NCBI RefSeq assembly: GCF_009846745.1
Contig: NZ_AQPF01000006.1
Span: forward strand, 1-64,000
DNA: 64,000 nt
DNA from: Alloalcanivorax xiamenensis
GTDB taxonomy: Bacteria; Pseudomonadota; Gammaproteobacteria; Pseudomonadales; Alcanivoracaceae
Reading direction: 5' to 3'
The stretch's first letter is position 1; each line of letters starts with the position of its first letter. Below the pieces are notes generated by a model, which was not told the DNA's origin, searched no databases, and worked only from the letters and a program-made list of their open reading frames with translations. Of this stretch, positions 43,967 through 52,656 are shown in pieces. The translations under genes were made by a program, and so were the position numbers.

Positions 43967-46000
43967 TCAGCCCACTTCCATACCGGGTTCGGCGCCGCTG
44001 TCCGGGGACAGCAGGAAAATATCCTCACCACCGGGGCCGGCGGCCAGAATCATGCCTTCGGAAACACCGAATTTCATCTTGCGTGGCGCCAGGTTGGCCA
44101 CCAGCACCAGCAAACGGCCGTTCAATTGCTCCGGGCTGTATTTGGCCTTGATGCCGGAAAACACGGTACGTTCGCCGAGCGCGCCAACGTCCAGCCGCAG
44201 ACACAGCAGTTTATCGGCACCTTCCACATGGCATGCTTCGATGACCCTGGCGACGCGCAGCTCCACCTTGCCGAAGTCCTTGATGTCAATGTGATCGTTA
44301 CCCCGGTCCTCCGCTCCGGCCGCTTTGCTGTCTTCCTTTTTGGCTGCCGGCGTCGGTGTGGAGTCCTTGGAATCTTCCAGCATGGCTTCGATGTGGGCCA
44401 TGTCCACCCGCGCCATCAGAGGGGTGAACTTGTTGATCGGATGCTCCTGGAGCAACTTGTCGGTGTCCGCCCAGGTCATCGGGTCGATCGCCAGAAACTG
44501 TTCCGCCCGTTCCGCCAGGCCAGGCAGTACCGGTTTCAGATACAGTGTCAGCAGACGGAATACGTTCAGAGCGGTGGTGCACACGGCCAGCACTTCCTGC
44601 TCCCGGCCTTCTTCCTTGGCCAGGGTCCAGGGGGCCTTGTCGGCGATGTAGCCGTTGGCGTGATCGGCCAGCGCCATGATTTCCCGCATTGCCTTGCCGA
44701 ATTCCCGTTGTTCATAGAATTCGGCGATGCGGGGCGCCGCCTCCTGGGCTTCGCGCACCAGCAAAGGATTATCCAACTGGGCACTCAGTGTACCGCCGAA
44801 TTTCTTGACGAAGTTACCGGTGCGACTGGCGATGTTCACCACCTTGCCGACCAGATCGGTATTCACGCGCTGGGCGAAGTCGGTCAGGTTGAGATCGAAG
44901 TCGTCCACCCGGCTGTTGAGTTTGGCGGCGAAGTAATAGCGCAGATACTCCGGATCCAGATGTTCCAGATAGGTGCGGGCCTTGATGAAGGTGCCGCGGG
45001 ACTTGGACATCTTGGCGCCGTTCACGGTGACGAAGCCATGGCTGTAGATGGCGGAGGGCTTGCGCAGCCCGGCACCTTCCAGCATCGCCGGCCAGAACAG
45101 ACCGTGGAAGTTGATGATGTCCTTGCCAATGAAATGATACAGCTCGGTCTTGGAATCCGGCTGCCAGTACTCGTCGAAATCCAGCCCCTCGCGCTCGCAC
45201 AGATTCTGGAAGCTGGCCATGTAACCGATCGGCGCGTCCAGCCAGACATAAAAATACTTGCCCGGGTAGCCGGGAATCTCGAAGCCAAAATAGGGGGCTT
45301 CCCGGGAGATGTCCCAGGGCTGCAGGTCTTCCATCCACTCCTGGAGCTTGTTGGCCACCCCTTCCTGGAGAGAACCGGAACGGGTCCACTCGCGCAGCAA
45401 CGGCTCGAACTGGGGCAGATCGAAGAACAGCTGAGTAACTTCCTTTTCCACCGGAGTGGCGCCGCTGATGGCGGAATAGGGCTCGATCAACTCCGCCGGT
45501 GAGTAGGTGGCGCCGCATACCTCGCAGTTGTCGCCGTACTGATCCGGGGATTTGCATTTCGGGCAGATGCCACGAACGAAACGATCCGCCAGGAACATGC
45601 CCTTTTCCGGATCGTAAAGCTGGGTGATGGTCTTTTCGACAATATAGCCGGCGTCCTTGTTGCGCTGGAACACCATCTCGGAGAGTGCTTTGTTCTCCGG
45701 GCTGTGGGTGCTGTAGTAATTGTCGAAACGGATCATAAAGTCGGCGAAATCCCGTTCATGATCGGCCTTCACCTGGGCGATCTGCTGCTCCGGCGTGATG
45801 CCGTTTTCCTGCGCCTTGAGCATGATGGCGGTGCCGTGAGCGTCGTCGGCGCAGACATAAAGGCAGTTGACGTCACGCAATTTCTGGAAGCGCACCCATA
45901 TGTCGGTCTGAATGTATTCCAGCAGGTGGCCCAGATGAATCGGGCCATTGGCGTAGGGCAGGGCGCTGGTAACCAGGATCTTACGGGTTTGGTCGCTCAT
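43967..46000 (-). CDS. metG: Methionyl-tRNA synthetase
   Basis: A 677-aa class I synthetase. HIGH-type motif YANGPIHLGHLLE, zinc knuckle CPKCKSPDQYGDNCEVCG, KMSKS loop (AKMSKSRGTFIK), anticodon-binding helical domain, a low-complexity linker (STPTPAAKKEDSKAAGAED) and a C-terminal Trbp111-like OB domain (IDIKDFGKVELRVARVIEACHVEGADKLL) that dimerises and binds tRNA. Length fits the E. coli type (677). Upstream 121 nt carries the promoter. Confidence 0.98.
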   Translation of the reverse strand: MSDQTRKILVTSALPYANGPIHLGHLLEYIQTDIWVRFQKLRDVNCLYVCADDAHGTAIMLKAQENGITPEQQIAQVKADHERDFADFMIRFDNYYSTHSPENKALSEMVFQRNKDAGYIVEKTITQLYDPEKGMFLADRFVRGICPKCKSPDQYGDNCEVCGATYSPAELIEPYSAISGATPVEKEVTQLFFDLPQFEPLLREWTRSGSLQEGVANKLQEWMEDLQPWDISREAPYFGFEIPGYPGKYFYVWLDAPIGYMASFQNLCEREGLDFDEYWQPDSKTELYHFIGKDIINFHGLFWPAMLEGAGLRKPSAIYSHGFVTVNGAKMSKSRGTFIKARTYLEHLDPEYLRYYFAAKLNSRVDDFDLNLTDFAQRVNTDLVGKVVNIASRTGNFVKKFGGTLSAQLDNPLLVREAQEAAPRIAEFYEQREFGKAMREIMALADHANGYIADKAPWTLAKEEGREQEVLAVCTTALNVFRLLTLYLKPVLPGLAERAEQFLAIDPMTWADTDKLLQEHPINKFTPLMARVDMAHIEAMLEDSKDSTPTPAAKKEDSKAAGAEDRGNDHIDIKDFGKVELRVARVIEACHVEGADKLLCLRLDVGALGERTVFSGIKAKYSPEQLNGRLLVLVANLAPRKMKFGVSEGMILAAGPGGEDIFLLSPDSGAEPGMEVG

Positions 46001-46121
46001 GGAAGACTACATCGTGGACGGAATCGGACCGGCTATGATACTGGCCATGGCGGTTATTTTCACGCCTGATTCGGGCGGGGCATCCGGCGGATCGCGGTCC
46101 GTGCCCCGGCGTTGACCGATC

Positions 46122-48920
46122 TTACAGGTTGGCGATGGCGCGGTTGCGCTGCAGCGCTTCCATCACCTGATCCCGCGAAACCGGTTTGCTGAGATAGTCA
46201 TCCACGCCGGCTTCCCGCGCTTTCTGGACATAGTCATTGGTGGCGTGAGCGGAGAGCGCGATGATCCAGCTCGGATCCACTTCCCGGTCCGCCTCGAACT
46301 GGCGGATCTCGCGGGTGGCCTGATAGCCGTCCATGACCGGCATCTCACAGTCCATGAAGATCACGTCCCAGCCTCCCGGGGTTTGCATTACCTGCTCCAG
46401 CGCCTGCCCGCCGTGATTGAGCAAAGTGGCGTGGATGCCCAGGGAGCGCAGAATGGAGTCGATCACCAACTGGTTCACGGCATTGTCTTCCACCACCATG
46501 ACATTCAATCGGGACAGGGGCGAGCCGCTGGTCGGACGCGGGCCGGATTCGGGAACGGCTGGCTGCTGCTGCCGCAGCAGCTGGCCCAGGGTGTTTTTCA
46601 GGCCCCGGGAGGACACCGGTGTTTCCAGCAGCAGCATGTCTTCCGGCAGTTCACCTTCCAATTGGGCGCCAATGGTTTGCAGGATCATCAAGGGCGGGTT
46701 GCCAAAGGCGCGTCGCGCGGCCAACAGGTCATCGCACGGCCGCAGGTTGTCTTCCGCGGCGATCAGAAGATCCACTTCCAGGTCCGCCGGGCGGGTGTTC
46801 AGGGCTTCCCGGGCATCGTTGTTCTCGTACACCTGCAGCCCCCAGCGGGTGAGCAACTGGGACAGGCTCAATGACAGAGCCGCGTCCTGGTTGAGCAGCA
46901 TGACCTTGCGGCCGGCCAGAGGCCGGTCTTGTCGTGGACCACGTTGAACCCGGGTGGGCAGGGTCAGCCAGAAGGTGGCGCCGCGTCCCAGGGAACTGGA
47001 TACGCCGATCTCGCCGCCCATCAACTGTACCAGGCGCTTGCAGATGGTCAGGCCGAGCCCGGCTCCCTGGGCCTTGTGGCGAGCCCCGTGGGGGCTCTGG
47101 TTGAACACCTGGAACAGATTGCGCTGTTGCGCCTCGTCCAGGCCGATGCCGGTGTCCACCACTTCCATCATCAGCACGCAGTAGCCCTGGTCGTCCGGCG
47201 ACTGGCGCACCGTCAGGTGCAGCGCCACCTGGCCGCGATCGGTGAATTTGAAGGCGTTGCTGAGCAGGTTGGTGAGAATCTGTTTGAGACGGATCGGGTC
47301 GGCCTGGATGTACTGCGGCACCCGCGAATCAATGTAGGTGTACAGCGGCAGCCGTTTTTCGTTGGCCCGGGCGGTGAATAGCCGCACGCAATCGTCCACC
47401 AGGGCCTCCAGGTCCACCTCCTGAAGCTCCAGTTCCAGCTTGCCGGACTCGATGCGCGAATAATCGAGGATGTCGTTGATCACCGTGACCAGTGATTGGG
47501 TGGACTGGTAGATGGTGTCCACATATTGGCCCTGCTGGTGCGTCAGATCGGTACGCCGCAGCAGGTCGGTCATGCCGATGATGCCGTTCATCGGGGTGCG
47601 GATTTCGTGGCTCATGGTGGCCAGGAATTCGCTCTTGGCCTGGTTGCGGGCCCCGGCCTTGAACGCTTCCATCTCCGCCACCGCCTTGTCGCGCACGGAA
47701 TGGGCGTGGGCTTCCTTGAGCCGGGTGATGCGCCGGGCCAGTGCCAGGGACAGCAACACCACGTCCAGAAAGACGCCGATTTGCGCCAGATTCTCGGTAA
47801 GCGTGGTCCGCGGCAGTACGCCGTATTTGTTCAGCGCCATGGTGGCGGCGCCGACCATGAAGCAGGTCCAGGCCAGGGTGAAAATACGGGCATCGGGATC
47901 CCCGGCCAGAGCTCGCGCCACCGCCACCGCCATGATGGTGATATCCATGGCCAGAATAGCCAGCACGCAGATCGGGATGAGCGTATCGCGGCCGATGAAG
48001 GGGGCCGCCAACAGCAGTACCACTCCCACCGTCACCAACCCCCTGAGCAGCTGGGCCAGCGGCGGAGCTCGCTCGGCCAGACCGAGGAAGTTGAGGCTGA
48101 ACAACGACGGCATGATGACGATCAGCGGCAACAGGTAATGCACCGAGTACTGGCTGATCAAAGCGGAACCCGGCCACAGATACTGCTGGCTGAACCCGTG
48201 TAACGTCGCCATGAACAGCGTCACCACCAGGGACCAGCAGACGTACAGCAGATAAACGCGCTCGCGGATGGTGAAGAACAGCACCAGATTGTAGAGAATC
48301 ATCACCAGCATGCCGCCGAAGAACAGGCCTTGCAGCAGGGTCCTGTGCTGCAACTGCTGATGGAAATGCTCGGAACTGAGCAATCGCACGGGCAACTGGA
48401 TGCTGTGGGCGGAGTCCACCTGCATCAGCACGGTGCGCGGCTCGCCGGCGGGCAGGTTGAGCGGGAATGCCGGCAGGGCATGGGGATCCGGGCGTGCCCC
48501 AAAGGGCAGGTCGATGCCGGCCCGATACTCCGAGAGCAGCGCATTTTGCTCGTCCAGCACGTACACTTGGACCCGACCCAGCAGGCCGTAGGGGATTTCC
48601 AGATGCCAGTCGGTGCGTGACGGATCCTGGTTCTCCATCGCCATCCGGAACCAGCAATGGTCCCGGGTGAAGCCCAGATTGGGGGCGTGATCACCGGCTG
48701 GCTGCCATGGCCAGCGTTGTGGATCACGGGTCAGGGTGTCACGGTCGGGCACTCGATTGGGCGGTGCGCAGAAGTAGTCCAGATGAGAATAAGGGGCGAG
48801 GTCATCGTCGCCGTCGTTGATGACCACCTTTTCCACGGCATGCGCGCTTACCGACAACAGTAAGATCAGCAAGCCCGAAAGTGCGAGCCGGATTGAGCGG
48901 TTCGGTGCGTCCTTGATCAA
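46122..48920 (-). CDS. 7TMR-DISM hybrid sensor histidine kinase
   Basis: A 932-aa membrane sensor. Signal peptide (about 1-28); extracellular 7TMR-DISMED2-type domain (~30-185); seven TM helices (~195-395); coiled linker; HisKA with phospho-accepting H438 (ATMSHEIRTPMNG); HATPase_c (N box NLLSNAFKF, G1 DTGIGLD, G2 GAGLGLTICKRL). A receiver-like domain (~668-782) follows that lacks the acidic pocket and phospho-Asp. Last is a complete receiver (~804-925) with D857 (FMDCEMPVMDG) and K912. It probably senses an extracellular ligand and relays phosphate to an unlinked HPt; no response regulator gene is adjacent. Confidence 0.93.
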   Translation of the reverse strand: MIKDAPNRSIRLALSGLLILLLSVSAHAVEKVVINDGDDDLAPYSHLDYFCAPPNRVPDRDTLTRDPQRWPWQPAGDHAPNLGFTRDHCWFRMAMENQDPSRTDWHLEIPYGLLGRVQVYVLDEQNALLSEYRAGIDLPFGARPDPHALPAFPLNLPAGEPRTVLMQVDSAHSIQLPVRLLSSEHFHQQLQHRTLLQGLFFGGMLVMILYNLVLFFTIRERVYLLYVCWSLVVTLFMATLHGFSQQYLWPGSALISQYSVHYLLPLIVIMPSLFSLNFLGLAERAPPLAQLLRGLVTVGVVLLLAAPFIGRDTLIPICVLAILAMDITIMAVAVARALAGDPDARIFTLAWTCFMVGAATMALNKYGVLPRTTLTENLAQIGVFLDVVLLSLALARRITRLKEAHAHSVRDKAVAEMEAFKAGARNQAKSEFLATMSHEIRTPMNGIIGMTDLLRRTDLTHQQGQYVDTIYQSTQSLVTVINDILDYSRIESGKLELELQEVDLEALVDDCVRLFTARANEKRLPLYTYIDSRVPQYIQADPIRLKQILTNLLSNAFKFTDRGQVALHLTVRQSPDDQGYCVLMMEVVDTGIGLDEAQQRNLFQVFNQSPHGARHKAQGAGLGLTICKRLVQLMGGEIGVSSSLGRGATFWLTLPTRVQRGPRQDRPLAGRKVMLLNQDAALSLSLSQLLTRWGLQVYENNDAREALNTRPADLEVDLLIAAEDNLRPCDDLLAARRAFGNPPLMILQTIGAQLEGELPEDMLLLETPVSSRGLKNTLGQLLRQQQPAVPESGPRPTSGSPLSRLNVMVVEDNAVNQLVIDSILRSLGIHATLLNHGGQALEQVMQTPGGWDVIFMDCEMPVMDGYQATREIRQFEADREVDPSWIIALSAHATNDYVQKAREAGVDDYLSKPVSRDQVMEALQRNRAIANL

Positions 48921-49508
48921 AATCGTTGTAACCCGATGAGACGATCCATTGGGATAGTATTAATTAAGTATGGCGGCCTTGCCAGCTCGGAATAGAGAGG
49001 AAAAAATCGCCGGGAGCGATTTTTGACGTCGCCTTGGCGACGGCCCACAGGTGACCGCCATGGACGGTGGTCACAAAAAAACGCCGGGAGCGATGGCTGT
49101 CCCACCGTTGTGGAACGGGCCGCTAACACGCAACACGCCAACGCGCTTTGAAAACGCCCGGGCCTCGCGGGGTGGAGCGTTCCATGGCTTAAGACCATTG
49201 AACTCCCCCTTCGGGGCGCCCCGCGGGGGGGCAAACGGTGCTTTAAGCACCGTTGTGTGGCCCGGGTCCGCAGGGCGCATGGTTTCGTGGAAGGAGATGC
49301 CGGATCAAGTCCGGCATGACGGGGTTGCTTTGAATTGGTGTCCCCAAGGCCGGTAAGTGGGCCTTGGGTTTGGCGTGCCGGCGTGTTGCGTGTCAGCGTG
49401 CCAGCGGATTGTGGGACACTAATGGCCGGGAGCATTTTTTGACGCCGCCTTGGCGACGGCCCGGAGGGTGACCGCCATGGACCGTGGCCAAACAAAACAG
49501 GGGGAAAT
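48921..49508. repeat. 588-nt repeat-rich intergenic region
   Basis: No credible gene. Contents: a ~70-bp direct repeat (49011-49082 and 49430-49498, both with GACG-CGCCTTGGCGACGGCCC and GTGACCGCCATGGAC); GTGTTGCGTGTCAGCG-family arms at 49125-49150 (inverted) and 49373-49410; and the ATGCCGGA palindrome at 49297-49317. It also includes promoters for the divergent kinase and PhoD-like genes. Looks like a sink for several small dispersed elements. Confidence 0.7.
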
Positions 49509-50921
49509 GTGAAAATCCACTCATTTTCGGTGGGCCCCGTGGTGGGAGCGGTAGCGCCACGGCGGGTACGTATTTTGGGCGTGATGCCGACCGCATCGCT
49601 GGTGGCCGGGGAAAAAAAGGCGCTGGGGCGGATTCGCTGGCGTCGTGAAGGGGAAAGCCACTGGCGCGGGCCGAAGCATTTTCGCATCAACGGTAATTTC
49701 GACAGCAGCGGCGTGGTGGTGCTCTCGGAGCTGGAGCCGGGAAGCCGTTACCAGTTCCAGGCCGGCTGGGTCAGTGACAGTGCCGTGGCCGATGCGGCAC
49801 TGCAATGGGACGGGGCCGACAACGGTGCCTTCCGTACCTCGCCGCTGGATGAAAGCGCCCCGGCGCGGTTCCTGTTCGGTTCCTGTTGTTACCGCTTCGT
49901 CGGCAGTGACCGGGAAGTGGAGGACGCCCGGGCCGACCGGGTGTTCGCCACCATGGCCGGCATCGCCGAGCATGAGCCCACCGATTTCGTCATGTTTGGC
50001 GGTGATCAGGTCTATGCCGACGCCACCTGGCGGCTGGCGGCGGCGTCCACCCAGCAACATTATTTCGACCTGTACCGGCAGAGCTTTGGTCAGCCCAACA
50101 TCAAGCGGCTGATGTCCCGTTACAACCAGCACATGATCCTTGATGACCACGAGATCGAGAATAACTGGCCGGCACGGGCGGACGCCGATCTCTGGACCAG
50201 CAAGTATCCGGCGGCGATCAAGGCCTATCAGATCTATCAGGCCTCGCATTCGCCGGCGGTACCGCTGAACGATGCCGGCACCCGGCTGGATCGTGACCCG
50301 GATGCGCTCTGGTACCGTTTCCGCTGGGGCTGCGCGGACTTCTTCATGATGGACCTGCGTACCGAGCGGGTGCTGAGCCGCTGGCCCTGGCAAAAGCGCA
50401 TCACCTCCAAGGTGCAGGAACGGGCGGTGCTGGAGTGGCTCAATACCGAGCCGGACAGGATTAAATGTCTGGTGTCCTCGGTGCCGTTGTTCCCGGAACA
50501 GCGCTGGCCGTTCCGTGGCGATGATGCCTGGGAAGGGTTCCGGGCCCAGCGACAGCGGCTGCTGGACGGTATCCGCGATGCCGGCTGCCGGCGGGTGCTG
50601 GTGCTCAGCGGCGATGTGCATGCCTCGCTCTACGCGCGCCTGGATGCCCGCGGCCGGGCGCCGGTACATGCCTGGATTTGTTCCGGCCTGTTCTGGCCCA
50701 CCGCGCTGATGGCGTTCCGCTGGTACCGCCCGATGATTCGGGATCAGCACCACCTGCGCGGTTTGAGCCGGTTGTCGGTGGGCAAGGTCTCGGTACCCGG
50801 TGAAGTGCATAGCCGTGATGCGTTCTCGCGGATTGTGCTCGATGACAATGGCGCCTCGCTGACCGCCTATGATCGACACGGTGAGCCCCTGCCTCAGGTC
50901 GGGCGGGAAATTCAATGGTGA
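49509..50921 (+). CDS. PhoD-like metallophosphoesterase, short form
   Basis: A 470-aa protein with a fibronectin-like N-terminal domain (~1-110: VGPVVGAVAPRRVRILG... LEPGSRYQFQAGWVSDSA) and a PhoD metallophosphatase core (GSCCYRF, FGGDQVYADATW, LDDHEIENNW, LSGDVHASLYARL). No signal peptide, so it is probably cytoplasmic, unlike classical PhoD. Starts with GTG at 49509 after AGGGGGAAAT. Paralogous in fold, not closely in sequence, to 40979-42895. Confidence 0.8.
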   Translation: MKIHSFSVGPVVGAVAPRRVRILGVMPTASLVAGEKKALGRIRWRREGESHWRGPKHFRINGNFDSSGVVVLSELEPGSRYQFQAGWVSDSAVADAALQWDGADNGAFRTSPLDESAPARFLFGSCCYRFVGSDREVEDARADRVFATMAGIAEHEPTDFVMFGGDQVYADATWRLAAASTQQHYFDLYRQSFGQPNIKRLMSRYNQHMILDDHEIENNWPARADADLWTSKYPAAIKAYQIYQASHSPAVPLNDAGTRLDRDPDALWYRFRWGCADFFMMDLRTERVLSRWPWQKRITSKVQERAVLEWLNTEPDRIKCLVSSVPLFPEQRWPFRGDDAWEGFRAQRQRLLDGIRDAGCRRVLVLSGDVHASLYARLDARGRAPVHAWICSGLFWPTALMAFRWYRPMIRDQHHLRGLSRLSVGKVSVPGEVHSRDAFSRIVLDDNGASLTAYDRHGEPLPQVGREIQW

Positions 50922-50985
50922 TGGCGGTTTTTCCCCAACCCTCACCTGGGCCATAATGGCGCCCCTTCTTTTGTCCGGAGCCGTC

Positions 50986-51297
50986 ATGACCGAGCCTTCC
51001 CCTGGCCAGGTATTGCGAGAAAAACTGAACCAGGAAACCGCTCCGATGCGTTGGTCCGAACTGCAGCCTTTTTTTGCCCGGGGGCTGGTGGTGGCGGTGG
51101 CGGGGCATCTGGATCTGATCGATGTGGCGGCGGCGTTCGCCGAGGATCAGGCGGCACGGATTTCCGTCTGGCGCAAGGACGGCGAGGTGGACCTGGTTCA
51201 GGACCAGCAGGCGCAGGGCTGGTTCGAGACCGATCAGGAGCTGTGGACCCTGGTGGTGAAGCCCTGGGTGCTGGTCCAGCCGATTCCGTTGCACTGA
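50986..51297 (+). CDS. DUF2288 family protein
   Basis: A 103-aa acidic protein: MRWSELQPFFARGLVVAVAGHLDLIDVAAAFAEDQ, then WxxxGEVDLVQDQQAQGWFETDQELWTLVVKPWVLVQ. This matches the DUF2288 type, which has no known function. Start ATG at 50986 follows TCCGGAG; the longer open frame runs into the PhoD-like gene. It lies 64 nt after that gene and may be cotranscribed. Confidence 0.75.
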   Translation: MTEPSPGQVLREKLNQETAPMRWSELQPFFARGLVVAVAGHLDLIDVAAAFAEDQAARISVWRKDGEVDLVQDQQAQGWFETDQELWTLVVKPWVLVQPIPLH

Positions 51298-51337
51298 TCT
51301 TCCAGTGCGCCCAAAGCGCTTGCGTTGACTCTGGTCT

Positions 51338-51377
51338 CCCTCAATAATACTGTTCAAATGATCAGTATTATTGAGGG
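51338..51377. promoter_or_regulatory. LexA-like operator within a 15-bp-arm palindrome
   Basis: Perfect 15-bp arms at 51338-51352 and 51363-51377. The centre, TACTGTTCAAATGATCAGTA (51348-51367), matches the SOS box pattern CTGT-N8-ACAG except for one base (TCAG). It ends 6 nt before the ATG of the radical SAM gene, overlapping its SD. The P. aeruginosa homologue PA0069 is, to my knowledge, a LexA-regulon member. Confidence 0.7.
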
Positions 51378-51383
51378 TGGATC

Positions 51384-52430
51384 ATGGCCAATCAAGCCGG
51401 TAACCGGGGTACCCTGAGCGAATGTGAGGGACGTTTCGCGGTGACCCGGATAGAGCGGGACGAGCCCCCGGAGGCGCGACCCACCCGTTATCACCGGGAA
51501 ATCGCCCGCTCCGTTATTACTCATAATCGCAGCCCGGATCTGCACTTCGACAGCAGCGTCAATCCCTATCGGGGCTGCGAGCATGGCTGCATTTATTGTT
51601 TCGCCCGCCCCAACCACGCCTATGTGGACCTGTCGCCGGGGCAGGATTTTGAAAGCGAGATCTTCTGCAAGGACAACGCCGCCGAAGTGTTGCGTGAAAC
51701 GCTGCGCAAACCAGGCTACCGCTGCCGTCCTTTGGTGGTCGGCACCGCCACCGATCCCTATCAGCCGGTGGAACGGGAGCGACGCATTACCCGGGAGATC
51801 CTGCAGGTGTTGTCCGATTGTGCCCACCCGTTCAGCCTGATTACCAAAAGCGCCCTGGTACTGAGGGATCTGGATCTGATCGCGCCGATGGCGCGCAACG
51901 GGCGAGCCAGCGTGGCGGTGTCCGTGACCACCCTGGACAACACGCTGAAGAATCAACTGGAACCACGGGCCACCGCCGGCCGTGAGCGGGTACGGGTGGT
52001 GAGGGAACTGGCCCGGGCCGGTGTGCCGGTGACGGTGCTGGTGGCGCCGCTGATTCCGTTCATCAACGATCATGAACTGGAGGACATCGTCGAGCAGGTG
52101 GCCGCCGCGGGCGCCCGCAGTGCAGGTTATGTGGTGCTGCGTTTGCCTCATGAGCTGGGCGCGCTGTGGGAGCAATGGCTGCGGGAGCATTATCCGGATC
52201 GCGCCGGGCGGGTGATGTCGACACTGCGGGAACTGCACGGCGGGGCCGCCTATGACAGCCGCTGGTTTCATCGACATCAGGGCAAGGGGCCCTGGGCGTC
52301 GCTGTTGTCCCAGCGTTTTCGCAACGCCTGCCAGCGTCATGGTCTGGCGCCCCGGGAAGGTTTCAAACTGGATATTTCCGGTTTTCGACCGCCGGGCCAG
52401 GAAGGCCAGATGAGTTTGTGGGGGGATTAG
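51384..52430 (+). CDS. PA0069-family radical SAM protein
   Basis: A 348-aa radical SAM enzyme (SplB-like/PA0069 family). The cluster motif CEHGCIYC (C65, C69, C72) lies in NPYRGCEHGCIYCFARPNH; GTATDPYQPVER and RLPHELGALWEQWL are other family blocks. The reaction is unknown, but homologues are DNA-damage induced and related in sequence to spore photoproduct lyase. The start overlaps the LexA-like palindrome upstream, supporting SOS control. The 3' end abuts a dispersed element. Confidence 0.88.
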   Translation: MANQAGNRGTLSECEGRFAVTRIERDEPPEARPTRYHREIARSVITHNRSPDLHFDSSVNPYRGCEHGCIYCFARPNHAYVDLSPGQDFESEIFCKDNAAEVLRETLRKPGYRCRPLVVGTATDPYQPVERERRITREILQVLSDCAHPFSLITKSALVLRDLDLIAPMARNGRASVAVSVTTLDNTLKNQLEPRATAGRERVRVVRELARAGVPVTVLVAPLIPFINDHELEDIVEQVAAAGARSAGYVVLRLPHELGALWEQWLREHYPDRAGRVMSTLRELHGGAAYDSRWFHRHQGKGPWASLLSQRFRNACQRHGLAPREGFKLDISGFRPPGQEGQMSLWGD

Positions 52431-52446
52431 ATGTGGGCCGGATGTC

Positions 52447-52559
52447 AGACGCTAGACGCTAAAGTCAAAACCCGGGGCCGCGGGTGTTGCGGAAGCAAAT
52501 AGGTGTTTTGGTTCTTGCCAGGGTGTTGGGGCTGGTTTTGCATTACCAGCGTCCAGCGC
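52447..52559. repeat. Heptamer-bounded dispersed element, short-array copy
   Basis: Left units AGACGCT x2 (52447-52460), 86-bp core (52461-52546) about 90 percent identical to 12959-13044, right unit CAGCGTC plus a partial unit (52547-52559). It sits 16 nt after the radical SAM stop codon. The 226-nt gap 52431-52656 otherwise holds only the promoter of the next gene. Confidence 0.88.
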
Positions 52560-52656
52560 TTTTGCCATCATTGAACAGCCTTTTACGAATCAACACTTAA
52601 ATATGCAGTGAAAAAAGAGTTAACTGACTGGAACTGAACCATCGACGGAGCGGGGT

